The notes under the pieces are model-generated. The model saw only the letters and a program-made list of their open reading frames with translations, ran no database searches and had not been told where the DNA came from. Of a stretch of DNA of 64,000 nucleotides, positions 44,239 to 53,268 are shown piece after piece. Made by a program: the position numbers and the translations under genes. Position 1 is the stretch's first letter. Every line of letters starts with the position of its first letter. This DNA is from JAFAZJ01 sp964437145 (GTDB lineage Bacteria; Pseudomonadota; Alphaproteobacteria; Reyranellales; Reyranellaceae), in NCBI GenBank assembly GCA_964437145.1, contig CAYTFW010000003.1:37822-101821 (forward strand), given 5' to 3'.

Positions 44239-45102
44239 ATGACCACGCCGCGCAATCTCGATCTCGACCTGGTGCGCGCCTTCGTTGGCGTGGCCGATTC
44301 CGGCAGCTTCACCCGCACCGCCGAGCGTTTGCTGCGCACGCAGTCCACGCTCAGCTTGCAGATCAAGCGGTTGGAGACCTTGCTTGGCCGACGCCTGCTG
44401 GAGCGCACGCCGCGCATGGTGCGGCTCACGCCGGAGGGCGAGGCGGCGCTGCCCTGGGCTCGCCAGCTGCTGGAGATCAACGACAAGGTTCTCGCGACCA
44501 TCGGCGAGCCGGCGCTGGCCGGTGTGGTGCGCTTGGGCACACCGGAGGATTTCGCCACGACCCACCTGCCCGACGTGCTGGCGCGCTTCGCGCGCGCCTA
44601 TCCGCAGGTCCAGCTCGAAGTCACCTGTGACCTGACGTTGACGCTGCTCGACAGGTTCCGCCACAAGGCGTTCGATCTGGTCCTGATCAAGCGCGAGCCC
44701 GGCCGCGATCGCGGCGGCGAGCGCGTCTGGCATGAGCCACTGGTCTGGGTCGCCGCCGGGCGTACCGTCCTGGACGCGCGCGCCGCTCTGCCGCTGGTCG
44801 TCTCGCCGCCGCCCTGCGTCTATCGCAAGCGCGGCATCAGCGCGCTCGACTCGGCGCGCCGGCCGTGGCGCGTCGCCTATGCCTGCGCGTCGCTCGCCGG
44901 GCAGCAGGCGGCGGTGAAGGCGGGCCTCGGTGTCACCGTGCTGCCCAAGGAGATGGTGCCGGTCGGGCTGACGATTCTCGGCGACGATTCCGGGTTGCCC
45001 GATCTCATGGACACGGAGATCGCGCTGCTCGCGGCGCGCACGCTGTCGGCGCCGGCGCGGCGCTTGCGCGAACATATCGTGCGGTCCCTGGAGGTGCGTT
45101 AA
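44239..45102 (+). CDS. LysR-family transcriptional regulator
   Basis: 287-aa regulator: N-terminal winged helix (LDLDLVRAFVGVADSGSFTRTAERL near residues 7-31, then TQSTLSLQIKRLE) and an effector domain of about 200 residues. It is divergent from icd with a shared 104-bp promoter region, the classic layout for a LysR regulator controlling its neighbour, possibly in response to a TCA-cycle metabolite. That target is inference only. Confidence 0.9.
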   Translation: MTTPRNLDLDLVRAFVGVADSGSFTRTAERLLRTQSTLSLQIKRLETLLGRRLLERTPRMVRLTPEGEAALPWARQLLEINDKVLATIGEPALAGVVRLGTPEDFATTHLPDVLARFARAYPQVQLEVTCDLTLTLLDRFRHKAFDLVLIKREPGRDRGGERVWHEPLVWVAAGRTVLDARAALPLVVSPPPCVYRKRGISALDSARRPWRVAYACASLAGQQAAVKAGLGVTVLPKEMVPVGLTILGDDSGLPDLMDTEIALLAARTLSAPARRLREHIVRSLEVR

Positions 45103-45124
45103 GCATCGGCGCAGCGAGGTTGGC

Positions 45125-45373
45125 ATGGCGCAGATTCTGGACTTGGTGGGGTTGGTATCGGCGGCCGTGGCGGCCTTTCTGTGGTTCCGCGCCAGCCAGA
45201 GACGGCTGCGACGTCTGACCCGGGAGGAGGAACTCGACGCCGCCGACATCAACCGAATAGTCGTGGCGTTCAATCGCTCGAGTGTCCTCAACGGCCGCGC
45301 CGCGTTGGCGACGGCCATATCGGCGCTTGCTGTCGCCTTGCGATTCGCCGCCAACCTGACCGGATTGGCGTAA
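45125..45373 (+). CDS. Small membrane protein of unknown function
   Basis: 82-aa protein with two hydrophobic segments (residues 6-21 and 58-80) and a charged middle (QRRLRRLTREEELDAADIN). It starts 22 bp after the LysR gene, with GAGGT upstream. I do not recognise a family; reading-frame integrity and position favour a real gene. Confidence 0.55.
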   Translation: MAQILDLVGLVSAAVAAFLWFRASQRRLRRLTREEELDAADINRIVVAFNRSSVLNGRAALATAISALAVALRFAANLTGLA

Positions 45374-45452
45374 GCCACAGCTTTGTGTGGCGTCCGTCAC
45401 CCGAAGCGGGTTAATCCAATGACCGCAAGATCCTTCGCGCGCCGGTGACCCC

Positions 45453-46790
45453 ATGCTTCTGCCCACCATCGCCCAGATTTCGGCCGATCTCGCCGCCGGC
45501 CGCACGAGCAGCCGCGCGCTGACCGAAGCGGCGCTGGCGCGCATCGCGGACCCCAAAGGCGAGGGCGCGCGCACCTTCATCAAGGTCTATCGCGCGCAGG
45601 CCATCGCGGCGGCCGAGGCCAGCGACGCGCTGCGCAAGGCCGGCGTGGCGCAGGGCCCGCTCGCCGGCATCCCGATCTCGATCAAGAACCTCTGCGATGT
45701 CGCGGGCGAGACCACGCTGGCTGGCTCCAAGGCGCTCGAGGACACGCCGCCGGCCAAGGCCGACGCGCCGGTGGTCGAGCGGCTACGGCGCGCCGGCGCG
45801 GTGATTGTCGGCAGCACCAACATGAGCGAGTTCGCTTTCTCCGGCATCGGCTTCAACCCGCATTACGGCACGCCGGGCAATCCCGCCGATCGCCAGCGCG
45901 TGCCCGGCGGCTCGTCCTCGGGCGCGGGCGTGTCGGTGGCCGACGGCATGGCGGTGGCGGCTTTGGGTACCGATACCGGCGGCTCGGTGCGCATCCCGGC
46001 GGCGCTCTGCGGCATCGCCGGCTTCAAGCCCACGGCGCGGCGCGTGCCGATCGACGGCGTCGTGCCGCTGTCGACCTCGCTCGACTCGATCGGCCCGCTC
46101 GCCGCTTCGGTCGAATGCTGCGCCATCGTCGACGCCGTCTTCGCCAACGAGCCGGTCGACGTGCCGGCGCCGGCGCGGCTTGACGCGCTGAGCTTCGCTG
46201 TCCCGAAGCACTACGTGCTCAACGACATGGACGCCACGGTGTCCAAGGCCTTCGACCGTGCGCTCAAGGCGCTGTCGGCCAAGGGTGTGCGCATCGCCGA
46301 GATCGACCTGCCGATGCTCGACGAGATGCCGGTGATCAACGCCAAGGGCGGCTTCGCGGCGTCCGAGGCCTATGCCTGGCATCGCGAGCTGATCGCGCGG
46401 CGCGGCAATTTCTACGATCCGCTGATCGCGCCCCGCATCCAGCGCGGCGCGCAGATGACGGCGGCCGATTACATCGAGCTGCTGGCCAAGCGCGCCGACC
46501 TGCAGCGTCGCGTCTCGGCGATCACGCGCGACTTCGACGCCGTGGTGATGCCGACCTGCCCGATCGTCGCGCCGACCTTGAGCGAGATCGCGACGCCCGA
46601 AGGCTTCACCGCCAAGAACATGCTGGTGCTGCGCAACTGCACCGTCGGCAACTTCCTCGACCGCTGCGGCACGTCGATCCCCTGCCACCAGGCGGGCGAG
46701 CTGCCGGTGGGCTTCATGGTTATTGGCGAGACGATGAGCGACCGCCGCACGCTGGCGATCAGTCGGGCGGTCGAGGCCGCGTTGCGCTAG
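45453..46790 (+). CDS. Amidase (AS family)
   Basis: 445-aa amidase-signature enzyme. The catalytic triad is K78 (ISIKNL), cis-Ser154 (GGSSSG) and nucleophile Ser178 (TDTGGSVR), the same spacing as in GatA. Family members hydrolyse aliphatic or aromatic amides, or act in tRNA transamidation; without GatB/GatC neighbours this looks like a stand-alone amidase. The substrate is unknown. It is followed by a DSBA-like isomerase gene. Confidence 0.9.
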   Translation: MLLPTIAQISADLAAGRTSSRALTEAALARIADPKGEGARTFIKVYRAQAIAAAEASDALRKAGVAQGPLAGIPISIKNLCDVAGETTLAGSKALEDTPPAKADAPVVERLRRAGAVIVGSTNMSEFAFSGIGFNPHYGTPGNPADRQRVPGGSSSGAGVSVADGMAVAALGTDTGGSVRIPAALCGIAGFKPTARRVPIDGVVPLSTSLDSIGPLAASVECCAIVDAVFANEPVDVPAPARLDALSFAVPKHYVLNDMDATVSKAFDRALKALSAKGVRIAEIDLPMLDEMPVINAKGGFAASEAYAWHRELIARRGNFYDPLIAPRIQRGAQMTAADYIELLAKRADLQRRVSAITRDFDAVVMPTCPIVAPTLSEIATPEGFTAKNMLVLRNCTVGNFLDRCGTSIPCHQAGELPVGFMVIGETMSDRRTLAISRAVEAALR

Positions 46791-46864
46791 GCGGCTCTCC
46801 GCGCGCTGGCGCGGAGCATGGCGCTCGAGGTGACATCGGTGGGACGACCCAAGGGAGAAAGACG

Positions 46865-47467
46865 ATGGCCAAGACCGTGGAGTTCCACTTCGATTTCGGC
46901 AGCCCCAACGCCTATCTCAGCCACAAGCTGATCCCCGATATCGAGAAGCGCACGGGCGCGACGTTCAAGTACGTGCCAGTGCTGCTGGGCGGCGTGTTCA
47001 AGCTCACCAACAACGCCTCGCCGATGGTCCAGTTCAAGGACGTGCAGCACAAGCTCGCCTATCAGCGGCGCGAGATGCAGCGTTTCATCGCCAAGCACAA
47101 GCTGACCAAGTTCAAGATGAATCCGCATTTCCCGGTCAACACCGTGCAGATCATGCGCGGCGCCGTCGCCGCCGACATGGACGGCAAGCTCAAGCCCTAT
47201 GTCGAAGTGGTTTACCGCGCGATGTGGGAGGACGGGCTGAAGATGGACGACGCGGCCGTGATCAAGAGCGCACTCGACGCCGGCGGCATCGACAGCGCCC
47301 GCATCCTGGCGCGCATCCAGGACCAGGACGTCAAGGACGCGCTGCTCAAGAACACCGAGGCCTCGGTCGCGCGCGGCACCTTCGGCAGCCCGATGTTCTA
47401 TGTCGGCGACGAACCGTTCTTCGGCAAGGATCGCCTGCGCGACGTCGAAGAGGAGATCGCGGCGTAG
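46865..47467 (+). CDS. 2-hydroxychromene-2-carboxylate isomerase family (DSBA-like)
   Basis: 200-aa thioredoxin-fold protein of the HCCA isomerase/GST-kappa group: FHFDFGSPNAYLSHK near residues 7-21 with the catalytic Ser13, and GTFGSPMFYVGDEPFFGKDRL near the C-terminus. The CxxC of DsbA is absent, as expected for the isomerase branch. In naphthalene degraders it is a glutathione-dependent isomerase; here the role is unknown. It converges with leuD, leaving a 3-bp gap. Confidence 0.9.
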   Translation: MAKTVEFHFDFGSPNAYLSHKLIPDIEKRTGATFKYVPVLLGGVFKLTNNASPMVQFKDVQHKLAYQRREMQRFIAKHKLTKFKMNPHFPVNTVQIMRGAVAADMDGKLKPYVEVVYRAMWEDGLKMDDAAVIKSALDAGGIDSARILARIQDQDVKDALLKNTEASVARGTFGSPMFYVGDEPFFGKDRLRDVEEEIAA

Positions 47468-47470
47468 CGG

Positions 47471-48091
47471 TCAGGCCTTCAGCCACACCCAGGGCCGCGC
47501 GGCGCGGTCCTTCGCCTGCCAGGCCGCGATCGCGTCCTGGTGCGTGAGCGTCACGCCGATGTCGTCGAGGCCCTGCAGCAGCGCGTCGCGCCGGTTGGCC
47601 TCGACCTTGAACGGCATCTCGCGCCCGCGCGGCGAGACCACGATCTGACGTTCGAGATCGACGGTGACGCGTGCGTTGCCGGGCGCCGCGCGCATCTCCT
47701 CGGCCAGCTGCTCGATCGCCTCGATCGGCAGCTCGACCGGCAGCACGCCGTTCTGGAAGCAATTGTTGTAGAAGATGTCGCCGAAACTGGGCGCGATCAC
47801 GGCGCGGATGCCCATGCCGGCCAGCGCCCAGACCGCGGCCTCGCGCGAGGAGCCGCAGCCGAAATTGTCGCCCGCCAGCAGGATCGGCGCGCCCTTCCAG
47901 GCCGGCTGGTTGAGCGCGAAGTCCGGGTTTTCCGTGCCGTCCTTGTTGAAGCGGAACAGCGCAAAGCCAGAAGCCTCGATGTCGGCGCGGGTCGTGCCGA
48001 CCAGCCGCGTCATCGGAATGATCATGTCGGTGTCGACGTTCGCGCGCAGGAACGGAGCGGCGACACCTTCGAGCCTGGTGAACTTGTTCAT
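47471..48091 (-). CDS. leuD: 3-isopropylmalate dehydratase small subunit
   Basis: 206-aa small subunit of isopropylmalate isomerase, which with LeuC isomerises 2- and 3-isopropylmalate in leucine synthesis. The substrate-recognition loop LLAGDNFGCGSSREAAVWAL near residues 71-90 and NCFQNGVLPV near 110-119 are hallmarks. It follows leuC in the same operon with a 10-bp gap. Confidence 0.96.
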   Translation of the reverse strand: MNKFTRLEGVAAPFLRANVDTDMIIPMTRLVGTTRADIEASGFALFRFNKDGTENPDFALNQPAWKGAPILLAGDNFGCGSSREAAVWALAGMGIRAVIAPSFGDIFYNNCFQNGVLPVELPIEAIEQLAEEMRAAPGNARVTVDLERQIVVSPRGREMPFKVEANRRDALLQGLDDIGVTLTHQDAIAAWQAKDRAARPWVWLKA

Positions 48092-48101
48092 CGGATCCCC
48101 C

Positions 48102-49502
48102 TCAGATCCGCCGCACGTCGGTGATGGCGCCGGCGATCGCCGCCGCCGCCGCCATCGCCGGCGAGGCGAGATGGGTGCGCGCGTTGGGGCCCTGGCGCGA
48201 GGCGAAGTTGCGGTTCGACGTCGAGACCGAGCGCTGGCCCGGCGGCACCGTCTCGCCGTTGGACGCCACGCACATCGAGCAGCCCGGCTCGCGCCAGTGG
48301 AAGCCGGCTTCGAGGAAGATCTTGTCGAGGCCCTCGGCCTCGGCCTGCTTCTTCACGCGCTGCGAGCCCGGTACGACCCAGGCCGTGACGTGCGGCGCGG
48401 TCTTGCGGCCTTTGGCGATCGCCGCGGCGGCGCGCAGGTCGGAGATGCGGCTGTTGGTGCAGGAGCCGATGAACACCCAGTCGACCTTGGTACCGGCGAT
48501 CGGCTTGCCCGGCTCCAGCCCCTGGTACTTCAGCGCGCCCTCCCATGCCGCCTTGCGGTTGGCGTCGGGCGCGCGCGCCGGATCGGGGATCGCCTGGTCG
48601 ATGGCGATGACGTGCTCCGGGCTCGTACCCCAGGTGATCTGCGGCGCCACATCCTTCATGTCGATGACGTGTTCGGCGTCGAAGCGCGCGTCGCTGTCGG
48701 AGGGCAGCGTGCGCCAATGGGCGATGGCGGCGTCGAGCTCGGCGCCCTTGGGCGCGAAGTCGCGACCGTCGACGTACTGGTAGGTGGTGTCGTCGGGCGC
48801 CACCATGCCGATCTTGTTGCCCATCTCGATCGACAGGTTGCACAGCGTGAAGCGCGCCTCCATCGGCAAGCCGCGTACCGCCGAGCCGGCGTACTCCACG
48901 GCGTAGCCGGTGCCGCCGGCGGTACCCAGCCGCCCGATGGCGTGCAGGATCATGTCCTTGGCGGTGACCCCTGCGGGCAGCGCGCCCTCGAAGCGCAGCC
49001 GCATGGTCTTGGGCGTACGCTGCGCCAAGGTCTGGGTGGCCAGCGCATGGACCAGCTCGCTGGAACCGATGCCGAAGGTCAGCGCCCCCATGCCGCCATG
49101 GGTGCAGGTGTGGCTGTCGCCGCAGACCAGGGTCACGCCGGGCAAGGTGATGCCGAGCTCGGGGCCGATGACATGGACGATGCCGGTGCCGTCCTGGCCG
49201 AGGTCGAACAGCCGGATGCCGTGCTGAGCGGTGCGCCGGCGCATGGCGCGCAGCATCTTGCCGCCGATGGGAAACGTGTCCTCGGTACGACCCGGCTGCG
49301 TCGACACCGCATGATCGGGCGTGGCGAAAACCAGCTCCGGCCGCGCCACGCGGTGACCCTTCTCCTCGACCTCCTCGAGCGCACGAGCGCCCGACAGGTC
49401 GTGCACGAGGATACGATCGAGGTGCAGCAGGGCAAAGCCGCCGCCGAGATCGGCGATGACATGCGGACGCCAGATTTTCTCGAACAGGGTCAAGCCGGCC
49501 AC
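48102..49502 (-). CDS. leuC: 3-isopropylmalate dehydratase large subunit
   Basis: 466-aa aconitase-fold large subunit, binding a [4Fe-4S] cluster. Cluster cysteines lie in GSCTNSR near residue 347 and GCSMC near 407-411. GDSHTCTHGG near 130-139 is the substrate loop. The start is GTG at 49502, decided by an AAGGAGGACC Shine-Dalgarno sequence immediately upstream; the longer frame has no such site. A palindrome resembling a CRP/FNR box lies about 70 bp upstream. leuB is not in the window. Confidence 0.95.
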   Translation of the reverse strand: MAGLTLFEKIWRPHVIADLGGGFALLHLDRILVHDLSGARALEEVEEKGHRVARPELVFATPDHAVSTQPGRTEDTFPIGGKMLRAMRRRTAQHGIRLFDLGQDGTGIVHVIGPELGITLPGVTLVCGDSHTCTHGGMGALTFGIGSSELVHALATQTLAQRTPKTMRLRFEGALPAGVTAKDMILHAIGRLGTAGGTGYAVEYAGSAVRGLPMEARFTLCNLSIEMGNKIGMVAPDDTTYQYVDGRDFAPKGAELDAAIAHWRTLPSDSDARFDAEHVIDMKDVAPQITWGTSPEHVIAIDQAIPDPARAPDANRKAAWEGALKYQGLEPGKPIAGTKVDWVFIGSCTNSRISDLRAAAAIAKGRKTAPHVTAWVVPGSQRVKKQAEAEGLDKIFLEAGFHWREPGCSMCVASNGETVPPGQRSVSTSNRNFASRQGPNARTHLASPAMAAAAAIAGAITDVRRI

Positions 49503-49569
49503 GCGGTCCTCCTTCTCGTCGGGCGGACGATGCTGCCTTGCGTGGCCGGATGCAACGCCGTGTTCATGG

Positions 49570-49587
49570 CGCGTGATGTCGATCACG
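49570..49587. promoter_or_regulatory. CRP/FNR-like palindrome upstream of leuC
   Basis: GCGTGAT-GTCG-ATCACGC, a perfect inverted repeat with a 4-nt spacer, contains TGAT-N4-ATCA as in FNR/FixK boxes. It lies between leuC and the divergent GntR-type gene and could serve either. Confidence 0.4.
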
Positions 49588-49683
49588 CAATTAACGGTTG
49601 AAGTGGGGCGTCGGGGGCGCTAGGACACGCAATATACCGCTGGTTGTATCCGGACTATTGGCTCGTCGAGTCGGGAGTAACGT

Positions 49684-50472
49684 TTGGCCGTCCGTCGCGA
49701 ACTCGGTGCGCCGCTGTACCAGCAGGTCTTCCTCGTGCTGCGCGAGGCGATCCGAGAAGGCAAATACCCCGTCGATACGGCGCTGCCCAGCGAGGCGGCG
49801 CTGTGCCGCCAATATCGCGTCTCTCGCATCACCCTGCGTCGCGCCTTGGCGCACCTGCAGCAGGCCGGGCTGATCGAACGTCGGCAGGGCAGCGGCACTT
49901 TTGTGCGCCGCGCCACGCCGCTGCAGATCGGCTTCGAGATGGGCGGCGTGATCCGCGATTTCACCGAGTTCACCTTCGGCACCCGGCCGAAGACGCTGGA
50001 GTTCGAATATCGGGCGCCGCCGGTGCGCATCCGCGCGCTGTTCGACACCGATGTCGGCGAGCGCATGCAGCGCGTCGTGCGCTTGCGCTCGCGCGGCCGC
50101 GTGCCGCTGGCGCAGATCGAAACCTGGGTGCCGGTGTCGATCGGCGAGCGCTACACCGCCGACGAGTCGGACAAGGCGCCGCTAACTCAGCTGATGGAAC
50201 GCTCGGGCACCATCCTCACCAGCGGGCGGTTCACCATCGGCACGACGCTTGCCGACCCGATGATGGCCGACCGGCTGCATACCGAGGTGGGCGCGCCGCT
50301 CCTGAAGTTCTCACGCGTCATGTACGATCAGAACGGCCGCGTGGCGCAATACGCCGAGATGCTGCTGCGGCCCGATCACATCCAGATCGTCTTCCCGGTC
50401 CATACCGAGGACCTGCCGCGCCGGACCTGGGCTATCGCTGCGCCAGAAGCTCCCGCACCGCGGCGTCGATGA
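49684..50472 (+). CDS. GntR/HutC-family regulator (UTRA domain)
   Basis: 262-aa transcription factor: winged helix (PLYQQVFLVLREAIREGKYP near residues 10-29, RVSRITLRRALAHLQQAGLI near 45-64, then RRQGSGTFV) and a C-terminal UTRA ligand-binding domain (residues 90-250). The start is TTG at 49684, behind GGGAG; no ATG gives a better N-terminus. Its 3' end overlaps the convergent MetX-like gene by 41 bp. Confidence 0.88.
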   Translation: MAVRRELGAPLYQQVFLVLREAIREGKYPVDTALPSEAALCRQYRVSRITLRRALAHLQQAGLIERRQGSGTFVRRATPLQIGFEMGGVIRDFTEFTFGTRPKTLEFEYRAPPVRIRALFDTDVGERMQRVVRLRSRGRVPLAQIETWVPVSIGERYTADESDKAPLTQLMERSGTILTSGRFTIGTTLADPMMADRLHTEVGAPLLKFSRVMYDQNGRVAQYAEMLLRPDHIQIVFPVHTEDLPRRTWAIAAPEAPAPRRR

Positions 50473-51460
50473 AGGCGGTATCGACGGGGTTGCCGCGCGG
50501 ATTGCCGGCGCGATGGCCCCACATCGAGGGAATCTCCAGCAGGCGGCCGCGCTTGAGGTGTGGCAGCTCCAGCCGGTTGTCCTGGGTCTGGAAGTAGAGA
50601 TCGGTCGCCGACGGCATCAGCAAGGTGTCGGCTTCGATGGCGGCGAGCGCCGCGACCAGGTCGCCGCCGAAACGCTCGTCGTCGGCGATGTCGCCGTTCT
50701 GCCATGTCCAGAGCTGGCACAGCAGATCGTCGGCGTCGCGGCGCAGGAAATTGCCTTCCCACGAGCCGACGAGGAAATCCTCGAGGCTGGCGAAGCCCAG
50801 CTGCCGCCACATGCGCTCGCGATAGAAGGTCTGGCTCAGCGCCCAGCCGGCGTATACCCGGCCCATGGCGCGCAGGCCGCGCTCGGGCTTGGCGGCGAAA
50901 TGATCGCCGACCCAGTGGGGATCGGCCGTCAGCGTCGCCTTCACGCCCTCGAGGAAGACGATGTTGTGCGCCGACGTGCGCGCCGAGCCGCAATTGACCA
51001 CGATGCGCTCGACATCGGCGCCGAACAGCGCGCCCCAGTGATAGGCCTGCTGCGCGCCCATCGACCAGCCATAGACCATGGCCACGCGCTCGACGCCGAA
51101 CACCTCGCGCAGCAGACGGCGCTGCTGGCGGACGTTGTCGTGCGTGGTGATGCGCGGGAAGCGGCCCTTGTCATAGGGTGGCGTGGCGAGGCTGGGCGAG
51201 GTCGACAGGCCGTTGCCGAACATGTTGGGGATGACGATGAAGTACTTCGTCGGATCGAGCCCGCGGCCCGGCCCGATCATCCACTCGATGTCGGTGTGCT
51301 GGGCGCTGTAGCTGGTGGGATAGACGATGACATTGTCGCGCGCGGCCGACAGCGTGCCGAAGGTCTTGTAGACGATCTTGGCGCCCGGCAGGGTCATGCC
51401 GCGCTTGAGCGCGATGTCGCCGCAGTCGAAGGTCGCGACCTGGGTGGGATAGTCGGTCAT
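50432..51460 (-). CDS. MetX-like alpha/beta hydrolase
   Basis: 342-aa protein similar to homoserine O-acetyltransferase: NVIVYPTSYSAQH near 43-55, ARGPGRGLDP-like IGPGRGLDPTKYF near 62-74, the nucleophile elbow YGWSMGAQQ near 130-138, and a C-terminal GHRAGNP with the catalytic His. Many such paralogues are not homoserine acetyltransferases, and no methionine genes are adjacent, so the substrate is uncertain. The 3' end overlaps the GntR gene. Confidence 0.8.
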   Translation of the reverse strand: MTDYPTQVATFDCGDIALKRGMTLPGAKIVYKTFGTLSAARDNVIVYPTSYSAQHTDIEWMIGPGRGLDPTKYFIVIPNMFGNGLSTSPSLATPPYDKGRFPRITTHDNVRQQRRLLREVFGVERVAMVYGWSMGAQQAYHWGALFGADVERIVVNCGSARTSAHNIVFLEGVKATLTADPHWVGDHFAAKPERGLRAMGRVYAGWALSQTFYRERMWRQLGFASLEDFLVGSWEGNFLRRDADDLLCQLWTWQNGDIADDERFGGDLVAALAAIEADTLLMPSATDLYFQTQDNRLELPHLKRGRLLEIPSMWGHRAGNPRGNPVDTAFIDAAVRELLAQR

Positions 51461-51470
51461 GTCGTTGGGA

Positions 51471-51530
51471 CCGCGCCGCTCCAGCGGCGCCTCATGGCAT
51501 GGATCGAAGAGCGCCGCTGGAGCGGCGCGG
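51471..51530. repeat. Family C palindrome, copy 1
   Basis: Inverted repeat with 20-nt arms CCGCGCCGCTCCAGCGGCGC (51471-51490) and its complement (51511-51530), 20-nt loop. The arms resemble the copy at 54286-54338. It separates two co-directional minus-strand genes. Confidence 0.9.
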
Positions 51531-51542
51531 CCCGAAGACGGC

Positions 51543-52472
51543 TCAACGCAGCCCCGCGAGCACCTCGCGGTTGGCCCGGATGTAGCCCGGCGTCACCACC
51601 TTCATGTGCGCGCGCAGCGCCTGGTGGGCGTCGGGCAGGCGGTGGAAGGGGATGTTGGGCAGCAGGTGATGCTCGGCGTGGAACGGCATGTTCCACATGA
51701 TCAGCCGCACGAAGGGATTGGTGAGCGTTGTGCGGGTGTTGGTGAAGCCGTTGTCGTCGTGCGTGCAGCCGTTGTGCTCGACCACGAGATAGGCGCGCAG
51801 CAGCGGTGCGCCGAACAGCGCGGGAACAATCCAGCAGGTGACGGCGATCCAGCTGCCCGTGGCGACGCTGATCGCGGCGATCGCGGCATAGAACAGAACC
51901 TGCAGGCGCGCCGAGCGCACGATCTCCGGCCACGCCGTCGGATGGATGAAGTCCAGACCTTCGACCTTGCCGAACGGGAAGCGGGCGATCTGGTAGAGCC
52001 GCGTCGCCCAGAACGGGATCGCCGAGACGCGCCAGAGGTAGTCACTGACCGTCCGGGGCTCGGGCTGCGCGATCAACTCGGGATCGCGTGCCGGATCTTG
52101 CGTGTAGCGGTGATGCGCCAGATGGAAGTGGCGATAGTAGGTGCCGATGTTGAAGATCGCCGCCGCCGACAGGAAAGCCGCGAGGTCGTTGAGCCAGCGG
52201 GTCTTGAACGCCGTGTAGTGCACGCTCTCGTGCATCGGCGCGAACAGCGCCATCACCAGGATGCCCTGGAGCAGCCAGGCCGGCGCCAACCACCAGGTAC
52301 CGGCGGCGAGGTGGATCAGCCAGCCACCGGCCACCAGCAGCGCGACGTGGATCGTCCAGCGCAGCAGGCCGGCCGCGTCGGAACGCTGGTACAGCGCCTT
52401 CAACGTCTCGGCCGGCAGCACGCGCATCTGCCTGGCGCGCTCACCGGTCACCCTGTAGCTGACGTCGCTCAT
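51543..52472 (-). CDS. Membrane fatty-acid desaturase
   Basis: 309-aa membrane-bound di-iron desaturase or hydroxylase. Three histidine boxes are present: HESVHY near residues 81-86 (HxxxH), HFHLAHHRYTQ near 115-125 (HxxHH) and HAEHHLLP near 272-279 (HxxHH). About four hydrophobic segments. It would introduce a double bond or hydroxyl into an acyl chain or related lipid; exact substrate unknown. Confidence 0.9.
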   Translation of the reverse strand: MSDVSYRVTGERARQMRVLPAETLKALYQRSDAAGLLRWTIHVALLVAGGWLIHLAAGTWWLAPAWLLQGILVMALFAPMHESVHYTAFKTRWLNDLAAFLSAAAIFNIGTYYRHFHLAHHRYTQDPARDPELIAQPEPRTVSDYLWRVSAIPFWATRLYQIARFPFGKVEGLDFIHPTAWPEIVRSARLQVLFYAAIAAISVATGSWIAVTCWIVPALFGAPLLRAYLVVEHNGCTHDDNGFTNTRTTLTNPFVRLIMWNMPFHAEHHLLPNIPFHRLPDAHQALRAHMKVVTPGYIRANREVLAGLR

Positions 52473-52498
52473 GACCCTGGGCTATGCAAGGAGCGGGC

Positions 52499-53164
52499 CT
52501 ACGGGATCGGCGCCCACAGCCCGTCGCGATAGGCACGGGCGGCGCGTTCCTCGGCGGCGGCGCGGGCCTTGTCGTCGAGGCCGACCTGGTCGCCGATCAT
52601 GCAGGCGAGCGACGGGAACGTCGCGCGGTCGATCTGCGCGGCCGGATCCCACAGCTTGGAGCGCATGAACGCCTTGGGGCAGTGCAGGTAGGCTTCGCGC
52701 ACCTCGACCACGATGGCCGAGCGCGGCGCCTTGCCCTGCACGGCCATCGAGGCCAGCAACTCGGGATCGGTGCTCAGGCGCGCCACGCCGTTGACCCGCG
52801 TGGTCTCGTTCATGCCGGGGATCATGAACAAGAGGCCGATATTCGGATTGACCAGGATGTTGCGCAACGAGTCGAGGCGGTTGTTGCCCGGTCGATCGGC
52901 GATCGCGACGGTGCGCTCGTCGAGCACCTTGAACGAGCCGGGCGGGTCGCCGCGCGGCGTCACATCTTGCTTTCCCGTGTCGTCGGCCGTCGCCAGGCAG
53001 CAGAAGGGCGATGTCTCGATGAAGCGTTTCATGTGCGCGTCGATGCGGCCGATATCCTTGATCGCCGCCACCGGCATGGGCTTGCCATAGCTCTCGACCA
53101 GGGCGCGCGCGGCGGCGGCGTCGAGCAGGGCGGGGCGCGCATTGGGCGTAAGGCTGTCGGGCAT
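52499..53164 (-). CDS. Pyridoxamine 5'-phosphate oxidase-family FMN protein
   Basis: 221-aa flavin-reductase-like split-barrel protein. ARLSTDPELL near residues 122-131, SPFCCLATADDTGKQDVTPRGDPPG (in two pieces) near 51-75, and RNILVNPNIGLLFMIPG near 101-117 match the MSMEG_1061/PNPOx-like group. It probably binds FMN; substrate unknown. It precedes the desaturase by 26 bp on the same strand. Confidence 0.85.
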   Translation of the reverse strand: MPDSLTPNARPALLDAAAARALVESYGKPMPVAAIKDIGRIDAHMKRFIETSPFCCLATADDTGKQDVTPRGDPPGSFKVLDERTVAIADRPGNNRLDSLRNILVNPNIGLLFMIPGMNETTRVNGVARLSTDPELLASMAVQGKAPRSAIVVEVREAYLHCPKAFMRSKLWDPAAQIDRATFPSLACMIGDQVGLDDKARAAAEERAARAYRDGLWAPIP

Positions 53165-53268
53165 CGCGGGGCTCCGGGCGGGTAGGGCGCCATCCTATCG
53201 CCTTTGCCCATTCCGACCTATCGGGAATCGCCTACACTGGCCGGGCAAGACGGAGGAGGAAGCGACAG

